Of a DNA stretch of 64,000 nt, positions 46,647 through 58,125 are shown one piece after another (positions within the stretch are counted from its first letter, which is position 1; each line of letters starts with the position of its first letter). A program made the position numbers and the translations under genes. The notes below the pieces were generated by a model. The model saw only the letters and a program-made list of their open reading frames with translations. It searched no databases and was not told the DNA's origin. The stretch comes from Crossaster papposus (Eukaryota > Echinodermata > Asteroidea > Velatida > Solasteridae). The DNA is taken from NCBI GenBank assembly GCA_037893245.1, contig JBAIAA010000253.1, forward strand, positions 186,001-250,000, written 5' to 3'.

Positions 46647-47366
46647 AGGTTGTAGGCATACGCAGTAGTTGATCAACAATGCGTTCTTGGCCCCCTTTCT
46701 AACAACAAAGGTATTTTTGGACAAAAACCTGTAATGTAGGTCAAATAATCACTTGCAAAGAAATCAATACATTTGCTTGGCTGAATTGAAAGTGGAACGA
46801 AGTTGCACCAACTCCAACTTGAATAGGGACGCGTCGTCGGCGCGACTGTGAAGCTCAAATCAGAAAAAATATATTATAGCTTTTAAACAAATCTAACTTG
46901 TTCAAAGGCAAAATTTCTGATCTGTAGTTTTCAATTGACTAGACTCTGTATGTAAAGTCATTTCAAACGACTGTAACAGTCGACATAGACCTCCCGTCCA
47001 GGTTTTGTAATGATTTTTTTCACCAGGGGACATGATTCGATTTTGGAATAATTTGGTGATGCGGCGAGTCCCTCGAACGCTAGAATGCAACTGGTGTTTT
47101 TGGCCAAATTGTATACTCAGATATAATCAGCCGCCTTTACGAGATCCATACCAAACATCCCTATGGTCATTTACAAGTGGAGTCCCTATCGAAACGAAGA
47201 CTTCGTAGTGAAATCGTCAAAAAGAATAGTACGGCAGATAGATAATGGGATTTGTTGTTGATGATACAAGCATGAAATTTGGCACACAGTGGTCAGAGTA
47301 TAAGAAAGATATCTGGTGGATATATTAGGACCATCGCAGATTTGTGTTTTGAAAAACTATGATGTA
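46647..47366. other. Non-repeat spacer
   Basis: No gene or element was recognised. Confidence 0.4.
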
Positions 47367-47575
47367 TGTGACACAATCAAGCGGAATAAGTCGGATGTCG
47401 GCCCCGGTCAATTTTAAAGAGGGCATCTGTACGTTTTAAAAACTGAAAACCCCATGTTGATACGATGTTTTGTTGTCGAGTTATGTAAATTTGTTTAAAT
47501 ACCAACGAAGAACACAGTTCTGAATAACTGTTGTGATTCCCCGACATCCGACTCATTCCGCTTGGTCGTGTCACA
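47367..47575. mobile_element. Short family K relative
   Basis: TGTGACACAATCAAGCGGAA with TAAGTCGGATGTCGG on the left and CCGACATCCGACTCATTCCG with CTTGGTCGTGTCACA on the right. 209 bp. It keeps the TGTGAC terminus of family K with a different arm. Confidence 0.85.
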
Positions 47576-47709
47576 TATCTTTCCCATGACATATACTCCG
47601 ACTGTGCCCCTAATTTCATCGACGGCACAATTCCCCCAATTATTTGCCCCCATATCTGCCCCACTGGGAGGCACTGTTCGACTCTAACTATTATGACATT
47701 GTCGTGCAG

Positions 47710-48788
47710 ATATCGAAAAATGTTACTACGGTACCGAATTATTAGGAAATATCTTACTTATTTGAAAGTAAATATATAATGATTGTAGACATCCAGCCGA
47801 AAGATTGCACTAGATATCCTGTAACTGTTCCAAAAAATTGAATTTTATAACAAGAAATTTGCGATTGCCGTCCGGCGATCGCGAACAAAAACAAGAACAA
47901 CATAAAAACCACTGTCAGACCGTTGTGTGCCCGGCAGAAGGGCATATGCGCGTATGCCCTTATGCGCAAACGCGTAATCACCAAAACGTTCCCAGCAAAA
48001 GGGCATATGCAAAACAACTGCCTGTATTTTAATGAAATTTAAACATTTTCCTTTAAACTTAACACAAATTGCTCTCAAAAAATGTGATACAGAATAATAG
48101 TGTGACAAATATATAACGTTTACGGTTTGTGACAGGTGTGAGAGACCATTGGATTCATAGTACGTGTGTGGGAACATTAGAGCCTTTTAACGCAATTTTT
48201 ATGAAAGTGATTTTCGCGTCAGAACGCTCATTATGCCCTTCTGCCGGGCACCCGACGAGACGCCGGTTGAAAACGAGCGCCGTTTTTCTTGCTTTTTTCG
48301 GCATCCATGATTGTAAAACTTCGGACAGGTCAGTTAAATGATATTTACTAAGGGAATAAATGTGTGTTCGAGAGGTTTTAATCACTCTGTTCAATACCGC
48401 TTGGAGTCTGGGTGCTGATAATTACCCATGCAATCAAGCGTATTTACTATGAACCAGACTATTACTGCCATTGGCAACCTCGTTCACTGGGTGTCGAGCT
48501 GTACGCGCCCAACACTACTCGCTCTTACTATTTGAGACGAGGTACGGTTGGAAATAAAGTGAGCCCTGGGGACGGGTATAATGCGACATCGCGCGACAGG
48601 GTTTTGTTTCCAGCTGGTTTTAAACACTTCTAGCCATGTCTTTATCGTCCGTTTAATACCGGCCATGTGACGGGCTCTCGACCAATATAGGAATGCCTAA
48701 ACTGCATGTCCCAGGTATTTATGAATATAGAATACATCCACCCATTCATGATAATTCAAGCAATTGCAATGGTGTATCCTACCTTTAA
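47710..48788. mobile_element. Family A MITE split by two insertions
   Basis: GCAGATATCGAAAAATGTTA begins it, the centre is GCGATTGCCGTCCGGCGATC, and the last end is GGTGTATCCTACCTTTAA. An element at 47927-48251 and an unidentified block at about 48352-48728 interrupt it. That block has no known ends and a 73-codon frame at 48412 that I do not recognise. Confidence 0.82.
47927..48251. mobile_element. MITE with GTGCCCGGCAGAAGGGCAT ends
   Basis: The 19-bp terminal repeats GTGCCCGGCAGAAGGGCAT and ATGCCCTTCTGCCGGGCAC are perfect inverse copies. An internal GCAAAAGGGCATATGC repeats part of the end. It is inserted in a family A copy. Confidence 0.9.
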
Positions 48789-49639
48789 AACACTGTGGGG
48801 ATGAAGATGTCTGGATGTCTCCCAAGAGAGTGTTCAAAACTCGTGGTGCGGCAACCGTCTCGGTCTGGTCTATTATACTAACAGCCTTTGGGTGTTGTTA
48901 GAGCGAAGACCGAAACGGCGGGAAACATTAGTTAGAAAAGCTCCGAGATGTACAATAGAGCTTGACCGCTAAGCGCCATGTTATCATTGACAGTTTGTAC
49001 ATGTGTATTGAAGTCATATACCTACTAAAATATTAATCTTGGCAGGCTGGTCGCAAAGGGATGGGAACTCTGAATGTTCTCTCACTGTCTTCGCCACTTA
49101 ACCATGGCGGCAGGATGCCCCATCGAGATTGAAGACTATTTTTTGTTTTTTAAATAATTTAACTGTAAAAGCCGTTGACTATTAGATGTTATTCAGTCCC
49201 ACAAAATACTTGTGCCATGCTGGTGCCATTAACCAAACGCCGGAATGCACTCGTTGGATTGCAGTTAACTATCCCGGTGGGAACCGGGTCTAGGCGGCTT
49301 GTAAGACGCCACGATCATGATGTAACGCTCGTTAGGGTATCTGCCTATCTGGTATCGCTGGTGACATACGCAAATGAGGTTTGGGTACTTATAGGTGTGG
49401 TACTGACATACTAGTCTAGATTCCAAGCTTGTCAGAAATCAGCACAACGAATGCCACTGATCATTTCAAGTCAAAAATGCATTGATGATAATACATCTCA
49501 CAACGAAGATCGAATACGACTACTGGCTGTGACGTTTTGGGTCAGGGTCGTTTTCCTATGAAACTATGCCAATCAATGCAGTTAGGTTCGGTGTTTAAAT
49601 GGAGTAACAAACGAAAATATATCACCGACCCACCAAATG
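48789..49639. other. Non-repeat spacer
   Basis: No exon or element end was recognised. An open frame at 49175-49414 is not protein-like. Confidence 0.4.
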
Positions 49640-50640
49640 ACCGATACTGTATCACTAACCGATAATATTATAACAACAAATGACCGATAGTGTATTAACT
49701 TTTATTAATCTATTTCTGTAACGTCACACTAATTGTTGAAAGTGTAGATTATTTTCACGAATCTACAGCAAACTGTAGATTCGTGAACAGCTAACTGTAG
49801 TTCGTCACGAATCGACAGTTTTAGTTGTAAGTGAGGTGCCACCACTTCGAGGAGACACAAACCGAACTACCGTGCCTTCTATTCGTTGTACAATGTACAT
49901 GTACATGTCTCCTGTAATCTGGAAAAACCTAGTAAGTCTGTTGAATGCAAATTTGAGAAAACGAAGGAAAACTGTTTTGTTCCGATGTTACCATGGACGC
50001 TGTCTGCACGCATAAAAGTGTGTCCCCAGAATCAGCAAACGAGATTGGATCCCATCTCATCCCTTAATACCTAGTATGTCATGTATGTCATGTGTACTGA
50101 TCTGGACAAACCTAGCAAGTTGAATTACTAGGTTTTTTCAAGATCAGTATACATTACATCAGTATATACTTACATGACATACTAGGTTCTTCCAGATTAA
50201 AAAACTGCCAACAGGGAAGAGTTTTACACACTTTAACATTTTTAACTGAAGGGGAACAACCTAGTAAGTCCAAATATGGGTCTAACTCAATTTTCAAAAA
50301 AAAATTGACTTACTAGGTTTTTCCAGATTACGGGAGATGTGTACATCGACTAAATATACGCATGGGTAACTTTACGAATCCACACTTATTCACAAACGTG
50401 GGGATTGCGGCAAGCCAGGAATCATATTTGAACAAACCTTTGTTGTTAACAAAAACATAGATAAAGTCGGCGAACAGACTCGTAACTGTAGATTCGTGCA
50501 ACAATACGAATCTACAGTTCCTCGCCCATTCTCATCTCCTTTACGTAATGGCAAACAAATTATTGACCGATACTGTATCAATAACCGATAATATAACAAC
50601 AAATGACCGATATTGTAGTAACTTTTACTACACTGTCTGT
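49640..50640. repeat. Nested palindrome complex with flanking direct repeats
   Basis: Direct repeats of about 75 bp (GACCGATACTGTATCA, ACCGATAATAT, GATAGTGTATTAACTTTT) lie at 49640 and 50567. Inside are TGTAGATTCGTG and CACGAATCTACAG words. Farther in, an inverted pair (TAATCTGGAAAAACCTAGTA at 49915 and TACTAGGTTTTTCCAGATTA at 50309) encloses a smaller hairpin, GATCTGGACAAACCTAGCAA / TACTAGGTTTTTTCAAGATC, at 50100-50141. Confidence 0.82.
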
Positions 50641-50939
50641 CAATTTATGTTACATTATTATCAGTTAGTTTATACAACAAATTGACTGGTAGTAGATAGT
50701 GGGAACTACTGGTAGGTGTAGAGGTCAGCTCGACTGCCTCCCGACGTGAAGCTGACCTACACTGAGGGACCAGTACTTCCTACTATTTTCCAGAAATAAA
50801 CCATGCTGTATTTGTTTTACTACACCTTATGAAATATTCACTGCCTTGTCGACAACGGCCTTTGTACTGTAGATTTTGCATCTTTATTCAGCACAAGATA
50901 TTCAAGTTCTTCGTCAGTCAATAACGGAAATCTAGTAAC
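50641..50939. other. Spacer with a small hairpin
   Basis: At 50717-50763 GTAGGTGTAGAGGTCAGCT pairs with AGCTGACCTACACT. Otherwise unremarkable. Confidence 0.5.
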
Positions 50940-51449
50940 GCTAAAGGGATCGTACACGTTTGGTAATTTGAACCCACTGTTTGTTTTAATCCTATATAGT
51001 TATTTTGGGGGCTAAAAAGTGATATATTTTTCCATAACTGGCCGCAGTACTTCCGACGTGAAAAGTTTATAAAAATGCATTATACTATCCAAAGCTGCTG
51101 TACTTCTGTATATACATGTATACCATAAAACTAACTTCCTTTAAAAATTCCATTTCAAAAGGTGGTAGCGATTTTGAGATATTGCCGAAAATCTGGAGCG
51201 GTTATGTCCACGCAGGGAGAATAATCTGCATTGGAATACACGATCTGAGAAACGTCACTGCAGTAACGCTTCTCAGATTCAAATTTTGGGGGCTAAAAAG
51301 TGATATATTTTTCCATAACCGCAGTACTTCGACGTGAACAGTTTCAAAAAATGCATTATACTATCCAAAGCTGCTGTACTTCTTACCAAGTGAGTTTTTA
51401 TTGCCATTTAATTTTTGGAGTAATTACCAAACGTATACGATCCCTTTAA
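50940..51449. mobile_element. Family B MITE with internal duplication
   Basis: It starts CTAAAGGGATCGTACACG and ends CGTATACGATCCCTTTAA. A block with TTTTGGGGGCTAAAAAGTGA and CCATAAC through CTATCCAAAGCTGCTGTACT appears twice (from 51003 and from 51285). The copy is therefore 510 bp instead of about 400. Confidence 0.9.
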
Positions 51450-52109
51450 TGAGACTGGTTCCGTAAAGATTACACGCCACACACTACATGTCTACGAGGC
51501 GGGTTCCGGAGGAATTGTTTTGGTGCTATAGAGTTAGAAAGTAACATTTCAGTTTATGTAATCTTTAATTTAGAAATGGCAGCACAAAACAAAACCGATT
51601 ATCTCGAAAAGTGATATTTGTGTGCCTGGGATGACAGTAATGTCCCTTTCCTTGGCAAACGACGAATTCTTAATACAAACAAATTGTGATTTTGATTCAA
51701 ACTAATCAATTTATGAAACTGGTATTTACCATGGCTTCTTCTGTGAAGGATTTGTAGAAAATGTACACGATAATGTATTTACTTAAAAGAGCAATAAAAA
51801 TGCCTCAAAATTAAAAACTAAATCACACGATTTACAAAAATGAAAAGCAACATTTTACCAAATAACATGTAAAAATCAAGCATATAACTCCCCTCAAAGT
51901 TATCAAACAGACCAACCTTCAAAAAGAAAAACGTACACCATTCTGATTCAAACACGGGCAACGAGTATCAGTTGGGCAGAGCACATTATAAGCCATGGTT
52001 TTTAACAGCAAAATTGCATATTGTTACATGTATCAGTTCACATCTTTTTAATAGAAATGTTCTCCTTATTAATATAAAACCATACAACTATCTTTATTTT
52101 AACCGAATT
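51450..52109. other. AT-rich spacer
   Basis: No gene or element was recognised. Confidence 0.4.
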
Positions 52110-52510
52110 GTGACCCGAACCAGGAAAACGCGATACATACAAGTCGCGCTATATGCATTTACATGTAATGGCCTGTTGGTCGAAATGTGATTTTCATTTT
52201 GTGTCTTAAATGACATCTTTAAATATCAAAAGTTTCAGATTGTATTAACAAAAATAAGGATTTTGATAAATAAAGTGAACAAAATACCTTTTAATAGTTT
52301 TGTTGTGTTTCGAAGCCTGTTTTCTCAGTTGTGTAATTTGAATTCCATGGAAGCTATTAATATGCACAATACAAACGTCATATCATCACTGGCACAGGAG
52401 AGGCTATGGAGCTGTACAATGTACCAAAATGAAAGCTTATATCCTGGACTTCCAAACCATGTACATGTACATAACTCTATTTTAATTGATTGCGACTTAT
52501 ATCACCTTTA
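52110..52510. mobile_element. Family K MITE, decayed
   Basis: It starts TGTGACCCGAACCAGGAAAA and shares CGAAGCCTGTTTTCTCAGTT and CGTCATATCATC with 28776-29219. The right end (TGCGACTTATATCACC) lacks the last 15 bp. Confidence 0.82.
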
Positions 52511-52728
52511 CACAAATGTTAAAAATCACTTTTTATGATGATTTAGTTCTATAACATTTAATTGAATACATGTACAATTAAACGTGTAGGTCACTGGTAG
52601 TACATTGCATATCGGTCATTCCATGAGGTTAAGACACAAAGTGCAACAATTTGCTACATTTCCATTACAAAACTGAGCCCAATCTAAATGCATTTTTGTT
52701 GGTTATAAGCACCTGTGTTTGTTTAACA

Positions 52729-52979
52729 CCAGGGGCCAATTTCATAGCTGCTAAAAGAACACAAATTTGCTTAGCATGAAAATTTGTCCTTGGCAAAAAC
52801 AAGGTTACAGACCAAATTTTCACGTGATCTTTATTGTTTTCGATTGATTATCAGCTGGTTTTTGGCTTAGAATGAAAAATGCGTAGAATTTGTACTGGTA
52901 ACCTGTTTTTTTAATAAGTGAGACTTTTTGGTGCTAAGAAAATATTTGTGCTTAGCAGCTCTATGAAATTGGCCCCTGG
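52729..52979. mobile_element. Family D MITE
   Basis: CCAGGGGCCAATTTCATAG and CTATGAAATTGGCCCCTGG ends, with the standard interior (AACAAGGTTACAGACCAAAT). Confidence 0.92.
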
Positions 52980-53095
52980 CATCATTACACTTATGGCCTT
53001 ACCCCAAGTGCAGTCACTTCACCACATCTATTGTTTATATACCAAGAAAGCATTGTGTCCTGATGAGAAGCTACAGTTACGTAATGCATTGGAGT

Positions 53096-53473
53096 TTAAA
53101 TGATCGTATACGTTTGGTAATTACTCCAAAAATTAATGGCAATAAAAACTTGGTAAGAAGTACAGCAGCTTTGGATAGTATAATGCATTTTTAAAAAAAA
53201 ATTTCACTTCGAAGTACTGCGGTTATGGAAAAAGTTATCACTTTTTATCTCCAAAAATTTGAATCTGAGAAGCGTTACTGCAGTGATGTTTCTCAGAGTG
53301 TGTATTCCAATGCAGATTATTCTTCTTGCTTCAGATTTTCGGCAATATCTCAAAATCGCTACCACCTTTTAAAATGAAATTTGTACAGGTTAGTTTTATG
53401 GTATATATCTATAACTATATTGGATTGAAACAAACAGTGGGTTCCAATTACCAAACGTATACGATCCCTTTAG
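53096..53473. mobile_element. Family B MITE
   Basis: TTAAATGATCGTATACG to CGTATACGATCCCTTTAG. The interior is standard, with a short deletion around 53325. The left flank AATGCATTGGAG also precedes 3624. Confidence 0.9.
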
Positions 53474-53812
53474 GTGGACCCCCTCCCCTCAAAAGCTGAG
53501 GTTCCAGAAAAAATGCATTAGATTAAGCTCGGTTCTGTAATGTCTGGTTACATCCCATCAATCACTAAATTACATGAATATTTATTACTGATACAAGCAT
53601 CTGTCTTGCATGTTGGGCAGAATTGGGCCAGTTTTTGTACCTTTCGAACATGACTTTCCTAAGAAATTTTATATTTCGTCAACAAATTTAGGAATCTGAT
53701 GCAACAAGGGGACACAATGCCTCTTTTACATCTTTTCGATGTGTTGCAAGATTTATTGTCCAAACCTTCTCTGCGTACTACCGGACCACACAATGGAACC
53801 ACGCATATTTGT
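53474..53812. other. Non-repeat spacer
   Basis: Nothing was recognised. Confidence 0.4.
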
Positions 53813-54112
53813 TTAACCAGTTCGCGCCGGAGGACAAAAATACATACAAAGTTTTCCCCAGATTCAAAACGGATGACGCATAAACACGTCACGAGCAAAG
53901 CTAGAAATGTCTGTCAGCAGCGAGCAAGGCCGGAAATGTCTGTCAGCAGCGAGCAAGGCCGGAAATGTCTGTCAGCAGCGAGCAAGGCCGGAAATGCGTG
54001 GGTGTGCTTCCCGGTACCATCGGCTCGAACCCGCCTCTGATCGTGTTTCGTTAAAAATATTCCCGCGCCTCGGCTCTGTGATGTTAAAATAATCCCGGCG
54101 CGAACTGGTTAA
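53813..54112. mobile_element. Family C MITE with 29-bp triplication
   Basis: TTAACCAGTTCGCGCCGGA to GGCGCGAACTGGTTAA. The internal unit GAAATGTCTGTCAGCAGCGA with GCAAGGCCG is present three times in a row (about 53903-53990), and once in other copies. Confidence 0.93.
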
Positions 54113-54284
54113 GGTTATCGTAGATACGATCAAGAGATGTGTTGAAAAATATGTTTCGACATAACAATTGTCACACTAGGGTACACCATAATTATTATAT
54201 TGTTTATAGCTACTGATTAACTAGTATTTCAAGTAAGACTAACTAATTTCAAAGGTTGTATGGGGTCCATTCTGTGTGTTTTAT

Positions 54285-54563
54285 TTAAAAGGTACGATAC
54301 ACCATTTGCAGATAACAACTATATTTACTACCGAATAATTAAGAAATATCTTACTTATTTGAAAGTGAGAAAAAAAAGAAAAACAACAACTGCCCAACGC
54401 CAGTTGAAAACTAATGATGTTTTTCCTGCTTTTTTTTTCTTCTCGGCATTCATGATTGTAAAACTTTAGACAGGTCAGTTAAACAATATTTACCTTAAAA
54501 AAACAAGCCCCCAAATCCACCCATTCCTGATAATTCAAGCAATTACCAATGGTGTATCCTACC
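54285..54563. mobile_element. Family A MITE, internally deleted
   Basis: TTAAAAGGTACGATACACC to CAATGGTGTATCCTACC. The palindromic centre and the ATGATTCTAGGCATC block are missing. The last bases (TTTAA) are replaced by the truncated family C copy that follows. Confidence 0.88.
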
Positions 54564-54723
54564 AAGGCCAGAAACGTCTGTCAGCGGCGAGCAAGGCTGG
54601 AAAATGCGTTGTTGTGCTTCCCGGGACTATCTGCCTGAACCCGCTTCGGATAGAGTTCCGTTAAAAATAATCTCGCGCCTCGGCTCGGTGATGTTAAAAT
54701 AATCCCAGCGCAAACTGGTTTAA
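54564..54723. mobile_element. Family C MITE, 5'-truncated
   Basis: It starts at AAGGCCAGAAACGTCTGTCA in mid-element and ends GCGCAAACTGGTTTAA. The junction with family A has no intervening base. Confidence 0.85.
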
Positions 54724-54814
54724 CATTCATAGCAAAACTATTTAGTGATGTGTACTGACTGTAGAGGTACTGAAATTGCCTCAACAGATTCTATCTTGGT
54801 AGAATTACGCATTA

Positions 54815-55236
54815 TGTGACCCGCTCCATCGTAATCAGGAATAAGTCGCAGGCCGTTTTACGCAATTGGCCGTTGAAGTGAACGCATGGGTGAAAATCGT
54901 GACCAAGTCGATTTTCTGAATATTGTATAGTTATCACAGATTATTGTCATTAATGTATTGTATGTAAAAACGATCAATAAAGATGAAAATGAAGAGGACA
55001 TGTGTGCGCTGTCCGTATGATTTGTTGTCAATTTTGTTTATTTCAAAGCCGTTTTTCTCGGAATGTGGATTCGGCAAATAAATATACAACTGTCATCTTC
55101 ATCAGACCATAACTCGTTAACCTAAACAGATACACACTTGTGATGGGTATCATTAGAAAGCTTATGAAATTCCCTTTCTCACCATGTGCATATCTCTTTT
55201 TGCGACTTATTCCTGATTTCGATGGAGCGGGACGCA
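54815..55236. mobile_element. Family K MITE
   Basis: TGTGACCCGCTCCATCGTAA with TCAGGAATAAGTCGC and GCGACTTATTCCTGATTTCG with ATGGAGCGGGACGCA. It is a near twin of 58126-58577. Confidence 0.92.
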
Positions 55237-55495
55237 TATGGCTAATATCACGGTTAAACTATTTACAAGTCGGTGTACAATCGTTGATCCATATTGTCAA
55301 GGTAGCATGGCTAAATGGCCGTAATCCTTTCAAATTAACTTGTCCAGCTGCAGACGCGTCCTACATGTGGAATAAAAATAAGAAAAAGTACAACAAAATT
55401 TACTACTGCCAATAATACCGGTAGGTTTTGATGGTACAAAGTACACAAAAATGGGGGCCTTTTTGAAGATCCCTGGCTTCATCTTCATTTTGGGC

Positions 55496-56000
55496 TTAAC
55501 CAGTTCGCGCCGGAGGACGTATATACACGCACAATTTTCCCCCGATTCAAAACGGATGCAAATAAACACGTGACGAGCAAGGCTGGAAATGTCTGTCAGC
55601 AGCGAGCAAGGCCAGAAATGTGTGGGTGTGCTTCCCGGTACCATCGGCTTGAACCCGCCTCGGAGCGCGTTTCGTTAACCAGTTCGCGCCGGATGACGTA
55701 TATAAACGCAAAGTTTTCCCTAAATTCAAAACGGATGACGCATAAACACGCCAAGTTCAAGTTCGGAAATGTCCGTCAGCAGCGAGCAAGGCCGGAAATG
55801 CATGGGTGTGCTTCCCGGCACTATCGGCCTGAACCTGCCTCGGATCGAGTTTCGTTAAAAATAATTCCACCCCTCGGCTCAGTGATGTTAAAATAATCCC
55901 GGCGCGAACTGGTTAAAAATAATCCCGGCGCGAACTGGTTAAAAATAATTCCGCACCTCGGCTCGGGGATGTTAAAATAATCCCGGCGCGAACTGGTTAA
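55496..56000. mobile_element. Cluster of family C MITEs and end fragments
   Basis: A right-truncated copy (55496-55678) shares its last TTAA with a complete copy (55675-55916). Two extra right ends, 55917-55942 and 55943-56000, follow, each finishing GGCGCGAACTGGTTAA. Repeated insertion or template switching at the shared TTAA would give this pattern. Confidence 0.88.
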
Positions 56001-56557
56001 GGCAATTTTATAGGTTCCCAACTGCTGCAATATGATGGATTCAGGATTGTAAGCCTTGCAGTACGTATACTGCAGAATTGTGCAGTACTGCACTTGAAAA
56101 AAAAGGATTTTGTGGTAATGGAGAAACACAGGCAAATTATGTTTTTGCCATTATACTTTTGCTGGTGGATTGTTGATGGATTCAGGATTTCTCAGGAATG
56201 TATACTGGTTGATTCTGATGGACTAGGGGGCACAAGCAGTTTTTGCATGACAAACTTGATGGATTTCGGCGGATTCAGGACACTTTCTGGTAAAATCACT
56301 CAAGGGGTTAGGGCTAATGCAATGAGTGCGTTTATGAAACCTTATCCGGCATTTCAAACCCAAGTTCAACCACTATGAAAACAAAATAAATCGATATACC
56401 TACCCTTCACATTGCTGTCTTTTACTAAGACGGTGCCTGCTCAGTCCGACTCCTGTTGGTAAAAGATAAAAAACAATGGTGAAAAAGAGGCTGAGGCTGG
56501 GTGCCAGACACAGATACAGGGTTACACATTTAGGCCACTCCGCTTTGGGGGATATGG
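56001..56557. other. Spacer with scattered GGATTCAGGA words
   Basis: GATGGATTCAGGATT at about 56034 and 56175, and GGCGGATTCAGGA at 56270. A small hairpin GCAGTACGTATACTGCAG is at 56058. No gene. Confidence 0.4.
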
Positions 56558-56850
56558 TGGAGTGCCGTGGTATCGTGTTCTGAAGCATTGAATTTGTAAT
56601 CTGTAGGTAAAGCTGCAGGTTATGTGGGTTCGAGTCCAGCCTGGGACTACTGTACTTTTACCCTTGGGCAAGGCACTTTGTCACTCATTGCTTCTCTCCA
56701 CCCAGGAGTAAATGGGTACCTGTGAGGGTAGAGATGGTTATTGTGGTTGACTTAGCTGCTTTGCGCCGAAATGACAGCATTGAGCTGTATACTCCCCAGA
56801 GAGCTGAGATGGTATTTGGAATGTTTCGAAGGCCCAATGATCGGGGTGAT
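56558..56850 (+). mobile_element. tRNA-derived SINE, plus strand
   Basis: The head is GGAGTGCCGTGGTATCGTGT (A box decayed) with B box GGGTTCGAGTCC (56627-56638). The body has CCTTGGGCAAGGCACTTTGT, CATTGCTTCTCTCCACCCAG and TCCCCAGAGAGCTGAGATGG, matching 8778-9067. Confidence 0.87.
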
Positions 56851-57478
56851 AATGTGACATCCTTTGCAAATCAGCTTCACAGCTGCCAGTAATAGGATGA
56901 TAAGCCCCATTATTACAAGTAGGTTTTGGTTTCTGGTCGGGTTTAGACATCATTATTGCCAAAACCAAGTGCATTATTGTAAGCTTTTCAACAGCATTTT
57001 GGTTGGTTACTTTTTAGAATAACTGCAAAACTGCAAAGGGTACATAATGTACTTAACCCTAACCCTCATCAATCCTTCAAAATCCTCCTTGCAGTTTTGG
57101 AGGATTTTGGAGGATTGAGGATGAATGGCAAAAAGTGACAGTTGGTTTTGGAGGATGCAATGGGTGTAGGTCGTACCCAGCATTCTTTATGTTCAGCCAT
57201 GCATAATGCAACCATTCATTATGGTCAATACCACCCGCACTGCTTCTAAATGTCATTGGCACTGACTCAAACCATAGCGTTGATAAAATAAGGATTTTGG
57301 AGGATTGAGGCAGTGGTCACCCCTCCACTGAACAAATGCAAGAAATAACCGATGATTTTGGAGGATTGAGGATGAATCAAATTTGTACATACAAGTAATA
57401 TGAGGAATTTGGAGGATTGAGGATGGTTCCTAGCTTAAAAAGCATAGGGGGTTAGGGTAGTCTATAAGAGAAGGTAAT
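56851..57478. repeat. Interspersed GGAGGATTGAGGA repeats
   Basis: TTTTGGAGGATTGAGGATGA-type words occur at about 57105, 57295, 57353 and 57408, 50-190 bp apart. They are separated by non-repeat DNA, so not a regular tandem. No gene was recognised. Confidence 0.6.
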
Positions 57479-57916
57479 ATGTGACCGGCTCTACAAAAAG
57501 GTGTATTATTTCGCAATAAATGGAGTTATATACGTGGTTGAAAAGTCCACAACGTAAGCTTTCATTTGGTATATAATAGAGCTCCATAGCCCCTCTCATT
57601 TTGAAGATATGACGTGTTTATATATTGATTACTTCCTTGGAGTTCAAACTAAACAACTGAGAAAACAGGCTTTGAAAAAGCCGGCTCTGTTGTACTACAA
57701 CAGAACGATGCACACAAAATGGTATTTTTTCCATTTTATTCATCAAAATCAACATTTCTTTGAATGAAACCTGAAACTGTAGGTATTGAAGATCACATTT
57801 GAAGATCACATTAAAATCACATTTTGATGAAATGTTTACCCTCTCGACGTTAAGCGAACCATTACATGATAGTGCACAGCGCGACTTAATACACCTTTTT
57901 GTAGAGCCGGTCACAT
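57479..57916. mobile_element. Family K MITE, third arm type
   Basis: TGTGACCGGCTCTACAAAAA with GGTGTATTA and TAATACACCTTTTTGTAGAG with CCGGTCACA. The interior (AACTGAGAAAACAGGCTTTG) matches the family K interior at 28776 in inverse orientation. Confidence 0.9.
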
Positions 57917-58125
57917 ATAATAATAGGGGACAAAGAGGAAAGAAAATGTCTTGTTCTCAAACACTGAGCTCTCAAAAAGGTTCGCAAAGCGACACCTATT
58001 GTTTACACAGAGAGTGTGTACGTGTACAGTACCTCTTCAAAATGAGTGAAGCAATGTTAATGGTCATATTTGCAGTGTCCCTAAAAGCAATCGAGCATGC
58101 GCGATTCTTATTGCTGTCTGAAAAA

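Noticed and set aside
56558..56640. tRNA gene call on the pol III box region
   Set aside because: No full cloverleaf. A conserved body follows and an inverted copy exists, so it is a SINE.
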